Below the pieces are notes generated by a model, which had not been told where the DNA came from, did not search any database, and was given only the letters and a program-made list of their open reading frames with translations. From contig CATZMZ010000019.1 of NCBI GenBank assembly GCA_958421945.1, forward strand, positions 1 to 6,614: a stretch of DNA of 6,614 bases, read 5' to 3'. Within the stretch, counting starts at the first letter, position 1. Every line of letters begins with the position of its first letter. Source of the DNA: an uncultured Eubacteriales bacterium. GTDB taxonomy: Bacteria > Bacillota > Clostridia > Christensenellales > Borkfalkiaceae. Made by a program: the position numbers and the translations under genes. This document shows positions 1 through 6,141 of the stretch, piece after piece.

Positions 1-495
1 TTAAACGGGATTATAAAGAATCTTGCGTTTACGGATACTTCTTTGGGTGCGACATATTCTTACGTGCTGAGCGGAAACAATTTCTTCGGTACGCTCGATA
101 ATTGTTTGATAGACGTAAAAGCGGTTCAGTCGGGCGAGCAAATCAGGATGTTTAAATACTTCGCAGGAACGCTTAAAAACAGCATAGTTTATATACCTGT
201 ATTAGGCGCCGGAAAAAACGCGACAAGCGCGGCGATAGGATACAAGTCCACACGAAGAAACTATACGATAACGAATGCATACGTAATAGGTACGGAAAAC
301 GTCGTGGCGATAAGAGAAAAGGTTGACAAAACGTGGATACCAACGCCAACGGACGAGTATTATACGTCGATAGAGAAATTTAACGAGGCAGAGAAAGACT
401 ATCAGGGATTTAATGCAGAAATATGGGATCTTGTAGGATACGAAATACCCGTATTTAAAACTTACAACGGAACTAATATTACAAAGAAGGCTTAA
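1..495 (+). CDS. C-terminal part of a large repeat-rich (GLUG/beta-helix-like) putative surface or secreted protein; 5' end outside the window
   Basis: The frame is open from base 1 to a TAA at 493-495, so only the last 164 residues are present; an internal TTG at 43 is not a credible start. Short strand-turn units of the form G-x-I/L-x-N-x-x-(hydrophobic) recur: GIIKNLAF near the start, then GTLDNCLIDV, GTLKNSIVYI and YTITNAYVIG. This spacing is typical of GLUG-like or parallel beta-helix repeats found in large extracellular proteins of gut Clostridia. The tail (WDLVGYEIPVF, then NGTNITKKA) resembles the closing line of such a repeat block. There is no LPXTG motif, hydrophobic segment or basic tail, so a sortase anchor at this end is excluded. 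Any signal peptide or anchor must lie upstream. A terminator 18 bp after the stop shows it ends its own transcript. Binding target or enzyme activity cannot be told from this part. Confidence 0.7.
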   Translation, partial: LNGIIKNLAFTDTSLGATYSYVLSGNNFFGTLDNCLIDVKAVQSGEQIRMFKYFAGTLKNSIVYIPVLGAGKNATSAAIGYKSTRRNYTITNAYVIGTENVVAIREKVDKTWIPTPTDEYYTSIEKFNEAEKDYQGFNAEIWDLVGYEIPVFKTYNGTNITKKA

Positions 496-512
496 TAATA
501 TCGGTACGGCTT

Positions 513-547
513 GTGCGCCCGCGCAATGACGCGGGCGCACGGTTTTT
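513..547 (+). terminator. Rho-independent terminator after the repeat protein
   Basis: A perfect 11-bp GC-rich stem (513-523 pairing with 530-540) with the 6-nt loop CAATGA is followed by GG and a run of five T (543-547). It lies 18 bp after the stop codon and separates the repeat protein from the fucosidase gene. Confidence 0.92.
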
Positions 548-594
548 ATAGGGATATATGGTCGTCACTTTAAATAACCAAGCAAAAAACAAAC

Positions 595-599
595 GGAGA
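595..599 (+). promoter_or_regulatory. Ribosome binding site that decides the fucosidase start (GGAGA)
   Basis: GGAGA lies 12 nt before the ATG at 612. The spacing is slightly long. The alternative in-frame ATG at 558 lies 10 nt after the terminator T-run with only a weak AGGG before it, and would add 18 residues (MVVTLNNQAKNKRRINIY) that match nothing in the family. I see no convincing sigma-A promoter between the terminator and this site. Confidence 0.6.
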
Positions 600-611
600 A
601 TAAACATTTAT

Positions 612-1820
612 ATGGGTAATCAAACAGTAAAAGCAGATTATATAGAAAATTTTGAAAAAATGGGTTTCGGGATGTTTGTGCATTTCGGGATTTTTAGCGT
701 ATTAGGCAAGGGGGAGTGGTCAGAGTATTGTTGTAATATCGATAAAGATAAATATGAAAAACTCGCGGATAAATTTAATCCCGTAAAAAGCTGGGCAAAA
801 GATTTAGTCAAAACCGCAAAAAATGCGGGCTGTAAATATATAACGCTGACTACGCGTCATCACGACGGGTTTTCACTTTACGATTGCTCGGAAATATCAG
901 ACTTCAATTCGGTTAAAACCAAATGCGGCAGAGATTTAGTCAAAGAATTTGTAGATGCTTGCAGAGAGGGCGGAGTCGTTCCTTTTTTATATCATACTCT
1001 TATCGACTGGCACAACGAAGACTATAAAAATAATTTTCCTGTATACTTGGAGTACTTGCGTAAAAGCGTAGAAATTCTTTGTAAGAATTATGGTGAAATC
1101 GGCGGATTCTGGTTTGACGGCGCTTGGGATAATGTCGGCGCGGACTGGAAGTTTGATAAGCTGTTTGCTACTATACGCAAATATCAACCTAAAACAATGA
1201 TAGTAAATAATCAAGGGATGAGTATGCGGGGTGACGTAAGAGATATAGAAATCGACTGTGACGTGTATGAGAGAGGTAAGCCTCGCCCCGTACTGCACGA
1301 AGAAAAATATCGTGCAGGCGAAATGTGTCAGGTTTTAAATGACCACTGGGGATATGCCGAAAAGGATTGCAATTATAAACCCGTAGGTCAGCTTATTAAC
1401 GATTTAATTGATTGCAGAATGTTTAACTGTAATTATCTGCTCAACGTCGGTCCGCAGGGCAACGGAAAAATTAAGCTTTTGGATAAGGCAATTTTTCTTG
1501 AAATAGGAAAGTGGATAAGGCTTAATAAAAACTTTATTTATAACGCTCACGGTTGCGACATGCATGCCGAAAACGCCGACGTGCTTTTTGACGGAGAATA
1601 TTATTATGCGGTGATAAAAGACGTGCCTATGGTGGCGGATAGTAATGTCCAGCTTACAACCGAAAACGGAATAAGAAGCTTTACCGTAGATGCCGACGTA
1701 AAAAGTGTAACGTGGCTTGACAACGGAAAGAAAACGAAGGGCAAAAGCGGCAAATTTGAAGTCATTCCGTTTGGTTACGGCACAAGTCTTGGGTTACGCG
1801 TAGCAAGATTTAAGATATAA
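612..1820 (+). CDS. Glycoside hydrolase family 29 alpha-L-fucosidase, cytoplasmic
   Basis: A 402-residue GH29 enzyme that would remove terminal alpha-L-fucose from oligosaccharides by the retaining mechanism. The GH29 landmarks appear in order: GMFVHFGIFS (residues 20-29), GEWSEYC (34-40), FNPVKSWAKDLVKTAKNAG (55-73), the substrate-binding TTRHHDGFSLY (80-90), and FWFDGAW (166-172), where D169 is the expected catalytic nucleophile. These are followed by GEMCQVLNDHWGY and NYLLNVGPQGNG, also typical of the family. A short C-terminal beta-rich domain of about 70 residues closes the protein. I did not assign the acid/base Glu, because its position differs between GH29 subfamilies. There is no signal peptide, and the many cysteines (for example C40-C41) fit a reducing cytoplasm. 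It is the first gene of a pair with the esterase 22 bp downstream. Family assignment is firm; the linkage preference (alpha-1,2, 1,3/4 or 1,6) is not readable. Confidence 0.93.
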   Translation: MGNQTVKADYIENFEKMGFGMFVHFGIFSVLGKGEWSEYCCNIDKDKYEKLADKFNPVKSWAKDLVKTAKNAGCKYITLTTRHHDGFSLYDCSEISDFNSVKTKCGRDLVKEFVDACREGGVVPFLYHTLIDWHNEDYKNNFPVYLEYLRKSVEILCKNYGEIGGFWFDGAWDNVGADWKFDKLFATIRKYQPKTMIVNNQGMSMRGDVRDIEIDCDVYERGKPRPVLHEEKYRAGEMCQVLNDHWGYAEKDCNYKPVGQLINDLIDCRMFNCNYLLNVGPQGNGKIKLLDKAIFLEIGKWIRLNKNFIYNAHGCDMHAENADVLFDGEYYYAVIKDVPMVADSNVQLTTENGIRSFTVDADVKSVTWLDNGKKTKGKSGKFEVIPFGYGTSLGLRVARFKI

Positions 1821-1842
1821 ATTTATAAGAGGTCATCTAAAT

Positions 1843-2856
1843 ATGAAAGTTAATCCTGAATTGTGTCACGATTTATTAAGGGACAATGCAGAGTTGCGGT
1901 TATCGTTTTATAAAGCTGTTAATTATCCCGCATGGAGAGAAAAGGTAAAAGATAAGTTTTTAGAGCTTACGGGAATAAAAAACATCGTGAAAAATTCGTG
2001 CGAACCGAATTTTGAGATAGAAAAAATCGAACGTAAAGACGGATATAAGCAAATCAGATATACTATTGAAAGTGAAAAAGGTTCAGTCGTTCCCGTTTAT
2101 ATTCTGATACCGGACGGAATTGACGGCAAAAAACCTGTGGCAATTACCTTGCAAGGGCATAGCTCAGGCTTTCATAATTCAATCGGAGAACCCAAAAGCG
2201 AAAATGAAAAGGAATACGCTTTGGGGCGCGGAATGTTTGCCGTTCAGGCGGTCAAAAGGGGATATATCGCCGTTGCAATAGAGCAGAGAGGTATGGGGGA
2301 AAGACGACCCGTATCTAATATGAAGGATATGTCTCCAATGTGTACTTACGAAGCAATGACTGCTCTTTCGCTCGGAAGAACTATTTTAGGCGAAAGAATG
2401 TGGGATGTTTCTAAAGTGATTGATTCCTTATCGAATTTCCCGGAATGCGATATGGAAAATATTTTTATTACCGGGAATTCGGGCGGCGGAACTATGTCTT
2501 TTTACGCGGCGTGTTACGACGAGAGAATAAAGCTTTCCGCGCCAAGCTGCGCGTTCTGTTCTTATAAGGCTTCTATTATGGATATTTTCCATTGCGCTTG
2601 CAATTATATACCAAACGTAATGACTTGGTTTGAAATGGAAGATTTGGCTTGTCTTATTGCCCCGAGAAAATTGTTGGTTATCGCTGGCAAAGATGATAAT
2701 ATTTTCCCGATACAGGGTGTTCGTTCGGCATTTGAAAACGTTAAAAACATTTATGCCGCCTTTGATGCACTCGATAAGTGTAAAATGATTGAAACTGACA
2801 AGGGACACTGGTGGTGTGAAGATTTTGTTTGGGATAATATTAAAAAATTATTGTAA
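1843..2856 (+). CDS. Alpha/beta-hydrolase esterase (dienelactone-hydrolase / acetylxylan-esterase-like)
   Basis: A 337-residue serine hydrolase that starts at an ATG 9 nt after AAGAGGT (1827-1833). The fold order is clear. A helical N-terminal lead (about 1-60) precedes the strand VPVYILIPDG, the oxyanion-side loop QGHSSG (from Q104), and GYIAVAIEQRGMGER. Then come the nucleophile elbow GNSGGG with S213, the acid loop GKDDNIFP (probably D285, four residues before Pro), and the catalytic H322 in GHWW. This layout is that of large single-domain esterases often annotated as acetylxylan esterase or dienelactone hydrolase, though the true ester is unknown. There is no signal peptide or membrane segment, so it should act in the cytoplasm. 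The 22-bp gap to the fucosidase and the terminator downstream imply co-transcription. A likely role is removing acetyl or other acyl groups from fucosylated oligosaccharides; this is inference from context. Confidence 0.85.
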   Translation: MKVNPELCHDLLRDNAELRLSFYKAVNYPAWREKVKDKFLELTGIKNIVKNSCEPNFEIEKIERKDGYKQIRYTIESEKGSVVPVYILIPDGIDGKKPVAITLQGHSSGFHNSIGEPKSENEKEYALGRGMFAVQAVKRGYIAVAIEQRGMGERRPVSNMKDMSPMCTYEAMTALSLGRTILGERMWDVSKVIDSLSNFPECDMENIFITGNSGGGTMSFYAACYDERIKLSAPSCAFCSYKASIMDIFHCACNYIPNVMTWFEMEDLACLIAPRKLLVIAGKDDNIFPIQGVRSAFENVKNIYAAFDALDKCKMIETDKGHWWCEDFVWDNIKKLL

Positions 2857-2876
2857 TTTGAGGAGTTGAGAAAGTA

Positions 2877-2927
2877 ATGAAACACAGGTCGCGCGCCCCG
2901 CTTACGGTCCTATGTTTAAGAATATAA
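2877..2927 (+). pseudogene. Possible stub of a lost third operon gene (16-codon frame with a Shine-Dalgarno)
   Basis: AGGAG (2861-2865) lies 11 nt before an ATG at 2877, only 20 bp after the esterase stop, in the position expected for a third cistron. The frame gives just 16 residues (MKHRSRAPLTVLCLRI). From 2882 the neighbouring frame reads TQVARPAYGPMFKNIR before its own stop, which looks more like ordinary protein. One extra A near 2880-2882 would join the ATG to that frame. It may be a frameshifted, truncated remnant, a real leader peptide, or chance. No family is recognised. Confidence 0.25.
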
Positions 2928-2984
2928 GGTAATAACGAATGAGATTTTAAGAAAAAAGAAAAAGGGAAATTGAATATAAAAGAC

Positions 2985-3027
2985 AAAAAAGTCGTGTAAA
3001 TTCAAGGGGGATTTGCGCGACTTTTTT
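2985..3027 (+). terminator. Rho-independent terminator of the fucosidase-esterase unit
   Basis: A 17-bp stem (2985-3001 with 3011-3027) has two G-U pairs and a 9-nt loop (TCAAGGGGG); the last six bases of the right arm are the T-run. The left arm begins with six A, so it could also stop minus-strand transcription, although no minus-strand gene approaches it here. Confidence 0.88.
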
Positions 3028-3238
3028 CGTGTAATCGTGAAATTTTTTTGATTAATCATACGTTGAACGCTCAAAAGCTGTATGATAAGAGTATAAAGGA
3101 AAAGGGGAAAATAAAACCTCTTAGTCAATGCTATAATAGTGGAGATTATAGGAACGCCACTAATTTACGTTATGTTGTTTTTTTTTGTCGTCTGCTTTTT
3201 CAGAATGATAAATAGGATTAAAAAATAAACATAATTAC

Positions 3239-3267
3239 TTGACAATGATTTTCGGCAAGCTTATAAT
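3239..3267 (+). promoter_or_regulatory. Consensus sigma-A promoter for the SGNH hydrolase gene
   Basis: TTGACA (3239-3244) and TATAAT (3262-3267) are both perfect consensus hexamers separated by exactly 17 nt. Transcription would start near 3274, giving a leader of about 30 nt. AAGGAGG (3294-3300) lies 4 nt before the ATG at 3305. A promoter this close to consensus suggests either high basal expression or control by a repressor. Confidence 0.9.
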
Positions 3268-3304
3268 ATCCATATGTTCAGAATGGTGGTTATAAGGAGG
3301 AATT

Positions 3305-4375
3305 ATGGATATAACTAAGATTGATAAAAATTTCGGGACGAACGCCGCGACAGCGCCCAACGAGCTTCGCCGTGAAACGTTGCCGTCCGACAACGTCGCC
3401 CTTTATGGAATTAAATTCAACAAAGAGGAAGGGTTTTTCGAGCGTATGCCTCAGGATATTGCAAAAGGCGTGAGCGAAAACGTCGAGGTGTTGAATACCG
3501 ACACTGCCGGCGGGCGGGCGAGATTTTCCACCGACTCTAAAACGCTGTACTTAACGGTTAAATACAAGCGGCTTGCAAAAATGAGCAATATGCCGCTATC
3601 GGGATGCAGCGGATTTTCTTTGTTGGAGGAATGCGACAAGGGTCAAAAATTTATCGCGTCGTTAAGACCGAACCCTACCGACGAAACGGGGTTTACGGTT
3701 GAGACAGCGTTAAAGGGCGGGAAAATACGCGATTATATCTTATTTTTTCCGCTGTATAACGATTACGTGACGGAAGTACAACTGGCGTTCGATAAGGACA
3801 GCATCGTGCGTAAGGGTAGACAATACGATTTTACCTTGCCGATTTTGTATTACGGCTCGTCGATAACGCAGGGCGGATGTAGTTCTCGCCCCGACAACTG
3901 TTATCAGGCGTACATTTCAAAATGGCATAACGCGGATTACATAAATCTCGGTTACAGCGGCAGTGCGAAAGCAGAACCGGAGATGCTTGCATATCTTTCG
4001 ACCGTGAAATCCAAGGTTTTCGTTTGCGATTATGACCATAACGCGTCTACAACCGAGTATCTTAACGATACGCATATACGCGTTTATAACGCCTATCGGA
4101 AAAGCAATCAGGACACGCCGATTATCTTTTTGTCCAAACCGGATTTTGACAGTAATAAAACAGAAAACTTAAAAAGATTGAAAGTTGTTCGAAACACCTA
4201 CGAGGCTGCTAAGAAATCGGGAGATAAAAACGTATATTTTCTTGACGGAAGAAAGCTGTTCGGCAAGAAAGACCGCGAAAACTGCACGGCGGACGGTTGC
4301 CATCCTAACGATTTAGGTTTTTACCGAATGGCAAAAGCCCTCGATAAGATTATATCGCCCTTATTGACGAAATAA
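3305..4375 (+). CDS. Two-domain SGNH/GDSL-type carbohydrate esterase (Lipase_GDSL_3-like), cytoplasmic
   Basis: A 356-residue hydrolase with a beta-sandwich N-terminal domain (about 1-170) and an SGNH catalytic domain (about 178-353). The N-terminal part shows ALYGIKF, ERMPQDI and RFSTDS, the marks of the domain that precedes this SGNH subfamily. All four SGNH blocks are present: S186 in GSSIT, G216 in NLGYSGSA, N246 in DYDHNA, and D330/H333 in DGCHPND. The block I residue normally Asp in GDS is Ser here (S185), common in this subfamily. The usual GxDLY signature of the first domain reads GFSLL (103-107). No signal peptide is present, so it should act inside the cell. Related enzymes are often sugar O-acetylesterases; the substrate here is unknown. 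It is transcribed alone from its own strong promoter, about 450 bp after the fucosidase-esterase pair, and probably serves the same glycan-use pathway. Confidence 0.88.
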   Translation: MDITKIDKNFGTNAATAPNELRRETLPSDNVALYGIKFNKEEGFFERMPQDIAKGVSENVEVLNTDTAGGRARFSTDSKTLYLTVKYKRLAKMSNMPLSGCSGFSLLEECDKGQKFIASLRPNPTDETGFTVETALKGGKIRDYILFFPLYNDYVTEVQLAFDKDSIVRKGRQYDFTLPILYYGSSITQGGCSSRPDNCYQAYISKWHNADYINLGYSGSAKAEPEMLAYLSTVKSKVFVCDYDHNASTTEYLNDTHIRVYNAYRKSNQDTPIIFLSKPDFDSNKTENLKRLKVVRNTYEAAKKSGDKNVYFLDGRKLFGKKDRENCTADGCHPNDLGFYRMAKALDKIISPLLTK

Positions 4376-4393
4376 AATTGCAATTTATAATAA

Positions 4394-4438
4394 AATTCCG
4401 CCCTGAACCGCAAAAGCGATTCAGGGCGGAATTGTTTT
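4394..4438. terminator. Bidirectional terminator shared by the SGNH gene and tRNA-Val
   Basis: An 18-bp stem (4394-4411 with 4416-4433), with a single C/A mismatch and an AAAA loop, lies 18 bp after the SGNH stop. On the + strand GTTTT follows (4434-4438). On the minus strand the stem is followed by TTTTATTATAA (T-rich, 4384-4397), and it begins 4 nt after the encoded CCA of the converging tRNA. It thus serves both transcripts. Confidence 0.9.
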
Positions 4439-4514
4439 GGTAGAGGCGTAGGGACTTGAACCCTAGACCTCTCGCATGTGAAGCGAGCGCTCTAACCAAC
4501 TGAGCTACGTCTCC
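4438..4514 (-). tRNA. tRNA-Val (anticodon CAC) with encoded CCA
   Basis: On the minus strand the full cloverleaf is readable: U8-A9, D arm GCTC/GAGC with GG in the loop, anticodon stem CTCGC/GCGAG with loop TTCACAT (anticodon CAC at 4478-4480, reading GUG), a 5-nt variable loop, and T arm TAGGG/CCCTA with loop TTCAAGT. These are followed by A73 and CCA (4438-4440). The acceptor stem is imperfect: GGAGACG against CGCCTCT gives a G1-U72 wobble and an A5/C68 mismatch. It has its own promoter upstream and a terminator directly after the CCA. With all other arms intact I regard it as functional, though a decaying copy is possible. Confidence 0.9.
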
Positions 4515-4526
4515 TTAACGCAAACT

Positions 4527-4555
4527 ATTTTACCATAATATTTTGCGTTTGGCAA
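4527..4555 (-). promoter_or_regulatory. Sigma-A promoter of tRNA-Val
   Basis: Read on the minus strand, TTGCCA (4550-4555) and TAAAAT (4527-4532) are each one base from consensus and are separated by 17 nt (4533-4549). The predicted start is about 6-7 nt before the mature 5' end at 4514. A perfect 8-bp inverted repeat (4517-4524 and 4542-4549) brackets the -10. Confidence 0.75.
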
Positions 4556-4570
4556 GCGTTTTATATCTCT

Positions 4571-4753
4571 TTATAAAAGCTTGTCGTAAGGTTTTGTTTT
4601 TATATAATCCTCAAAGATTTTCGTTTGGCAAAACTCACGGTTTTTCGCGTGTTCGACCTCGCCGTTATGCACGGCGTCGCGAGCGATATTTCTTACGAGC
4701 AATACTCCGTCCGAAAAACCATACGAAAACAAGTTAAGGAAGATTAAACCCAA
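4571..4753 (-). CDS. Short unexplained open frame between the dehydrogenase and tRNA-Val; possible gene remnant
   Basis: An open frame of 60 codons begins within 5 nt after the dehydrogenase stop and ends at a TAA at 4571-4573, just before the tRNA promoter. The only start at its left end is a TTG at 4753 with no Shine-Dalgarno. The translated residues from about 14 on (FSDGVLLVRNIARDAVHNGE, then EHAKNREFCQTKIFEDYIKT) have the mixed charge and hydrophobicity of real protein. The + strand frame across the same DNA is arginine-rich and looks like a shadow. It could be a small protein translated by coupling to the dehydrogenase, the tail of a truncated gene, or chance. I recognise no family. Confidence 0.3.
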   Translation of the reverse strand: MGLIFLNLFSYGFSDGVLLVRNIARDAVHNGEVEHAKNREFCQTKIFEDYIKTKPYDKLL

Positions 4754-4758
4754 AATAA

Positions 4759-6129
4759 TTAAGCGTATTCGAGAATTTGTCTTGCAACGTAAACGCCGCT
4801 TGCAGAGGCGTGGGATAGAGAATGAGTTACGCCGCTTCCGTCGCCGATGACGTATAATCCTTTAAGTTTGGTTTCAAGATTATCGTCGATTTCCACTTCC
4901 ATATTGTAAAACTTAACTTCAACGCCGTATAAAAGCGTATCGTCGTTCGCAGTTCCGGGCGCAACGTTATCGAGCGCGTAAATCATTTCAATAATGCCGT
5001 CGAGAATACGTTTGGGTAATACGAGGCTTAAATCTCCGGGAGTGGCGGACAGGGTAGGAACGACCGTACATTCTTGAATTCGTTTATCAGTGCTTCTTCT
5101 GCCTCTGATTAAATCCCCGAAGCGTTGAACGATGACTCCGCCGCCGAGCATATTAGACAACCGCGCGATGCTTTCGGCATAGCCGTTGCTATCCTTAAAC
5201 GGTTCTGAAAAATGCTTGGAAACGAGCAGGGCAAAGTTGGTGTTGGCGGTTTTAAGCGCGTTGTCCTCGTAGCTGTGTCCGTTCACCGTAACGATGCCGT
5301 TAGTGTTTTCGTTTACGACGATACCGTTAGGATTCATACAGAACGTTCTCACGTTATCCTCGAATTTTTCCGTTCTGTAAACGATTTTGCTTTCATAAAG
5401 TTCGTCGGTAAGGTGCGAAAAAATTTCCGCGGGAATTTCCACTCTGACGCCGATATCTACGCGGTTGGATTTCGTCGGAATATCAAGGTTTTTGCACAAA
5501 GACTGAACCCAGTTGCTGCCGCTTCTGCCGACGGAAACAATACATTTTTTGCATAAAAACTCACCGTTTTTGGCGAAAATCTTATATAATTCGCCCTCTT
5601 TCTTAATATCCAAAACGGGCGTATCGAAATACATTTCGACCTTATCGCGAAGCTTTTCGTTAAGGTTTTGCAGTACAACGTAATTTTTATCCGTGCCGAG
5701 ATGTCTGACCCTCGCGTCGAGAAGGTTAAGCTTGTTTTGCAGACAGATTTTTTTAAGGTGAGTGTTGGCGGTGGAATACATTTTCGTGCCGATTCCGCCG
5801 TTTTCCATATTGATAACGTCAACGTATTCCATAAGGCTGATGGCTTCGCGCTTGCCGATATGCTCGTGCAGGCTGCCGCCGAAAGCGTTGGTAATGTTAT
5901 ATTTTCCGTCAGAAAAAGCACCCGCGCCGCCGAAGCCGGACATAATCGAACAGGTTTTGCAGTTTATGCAGCTTTTAACCTTAACGCCGTCGATAGGGCA
6001 TTTTCTTTTTTCGAGCGGATGTCCCTTATCGAACATCGCGACTTTAAGCGGTTTGTCGGCTTTTGCAAGCTCGTAAGCGGCGTAAATTCCGCCCGGACCT
6101 GCGCCGACGATAATAACGTCGTAAACCAT
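4759..6129 (-). CDS. FAD-dependent dehydrogenase/oxidoreductase (COG2509-like)
   Basis: A 456-residue flavoprotein of uncharacterised function. Residues 3-21 hold the Rossmann dinucleotide motif (DVIIVGAGPGG, glycines 9, 11 and 14), with D34 at the end of the second strand where FAD ribose is usually held. A cysteine segment follows, C44-x9-C54-x2-C57-x2-C60, running into GFGGAGAFSDGKYN, the signature of this family. YVDVINMENGG, DARVRHLGTDKNY and the C-terminal FAD-contact block GLYVIGDGSGVTHSLSHASASG are also present. The start at 6129 is chosen because AGGAGG lies 6 nt upstream; the in-frame ATG at 6213 overlaps the promoter -35. No signal peptide or membrane segment is seen, so the protein is cytosolic. 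It is divergent from a ferredoxin:thioredoxin reductase-like gene, which hints at a thiol or Fe-S redox role. Substrate and electron donor are unknown. No clear terminator follows, so transcripts may run on through tRNA-Val. Confidence 0.88.
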   Translation of the reverse strand: MVYDVIIVGAGPGGIYAAYELAKADKPLKVAMFDKGHPLEKRKCPIDGVKVKSCINCKTCSIMSGFGGAGAFSDGKYNITNAFGGSLHEHIGKREAISLMEYVDVINMENGGIGTKMYSTANTHLKKICLQNKLNLLDARVRHLGTDKNYVVLQNLNEKLRDKVEMYFDTPVLDIKKEGELYKIFAKNGEFLCKKCIVSVGRSGSNWVQSLCKNLDIPTKSNRVDIGVRVEIPAEIFSHLTDELYESKIVYRTEKFEDNVRTFCMNPNGIVVNENTNGIVTVNGHSYEDNALKTANTNFALLVSKHFSEPFKDSNGYAESIARLSNMLGGGVIVQRFGDLIRGRRSTDKRIQECTVVPTLSATPGDLSLVLPKRILDGIIEMIYALDNVAPGTANDDTLLYGVEVKFYNMEVEIDDNLETKLKGLYVIGDGSGVTHSLSHASASGVYVARQILEYA

Positions 6130-6135
6130 ATTTTG

Positions 6136-6141
6136 CCTCCT
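6136..6141 (-). promoter_or_regulatory. Ribosome binding site fixing the dehydrogenase start
   Basis: AGGAGG on the minus strand lies 6 nt before the ATG whose first base is 6129. The match and spacing are ideal, and they rule out the longer reading from 6213. Confidence 0.9.

Larger units (their letters stand above)
2857..3304. other. Intergenic region between the esterase and SGNH genes
   Basis: This 448-bp stretch holds no convincing full gene. In order it contains the possible gene stub (2877-2927), the terminator (2985-3027), about 210 bp of AT-rich DNA, and the consensus promoter and ribosome binding site of the SGNH gene. The AT-rich part has a TATAAT at 3132-3137 without a good -35, overlapping an inverted repeat TAGTGG/CCACTA (3137-3142 and 3157-3162). 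It also has a run of nine T (3178-3186) and a 9-bp direct repeat TTCAGAATG (3199-3207 and 3277-3285). A minus-strand open frame covering 2916-3128 is low-complexity and runs through the terminator, so I do not treat it as a gene. Confidence 0.6.

Noticed and set aside
558..611. Longer fucosidase start at ATG 558
   Set aside because: It lies 10 nt after the terminator T-run with a poor ribosome binding site, and the added 18 residues do not resemble GH29 N-termini; ATG 612 follows GGAGA.
2916..3128. Minus-strand 70-codon frame
   Set aside because: Low-complexity Phe/Lys-rich translation of AT-rich DNA that runs through the 17-bp terminator hairpin; no usable start signal.
3131..3186. Inverted repeat TAGTGG/CCACTA followed by a nine-T run as a terminator
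   Set aside because: The stem is only 6 bp with a 14-nt loop, and the T-run starts 15 nt after the stem, too far for intrinsic termination.
4543..4737. Plus-strand 64-codon frame opposite the short minus-strand ORF
   Set aside because: Extremely arginine-rich, no Shine-Dalgarno, and it begins inside the tRNA promoter region; reads as a shadow.
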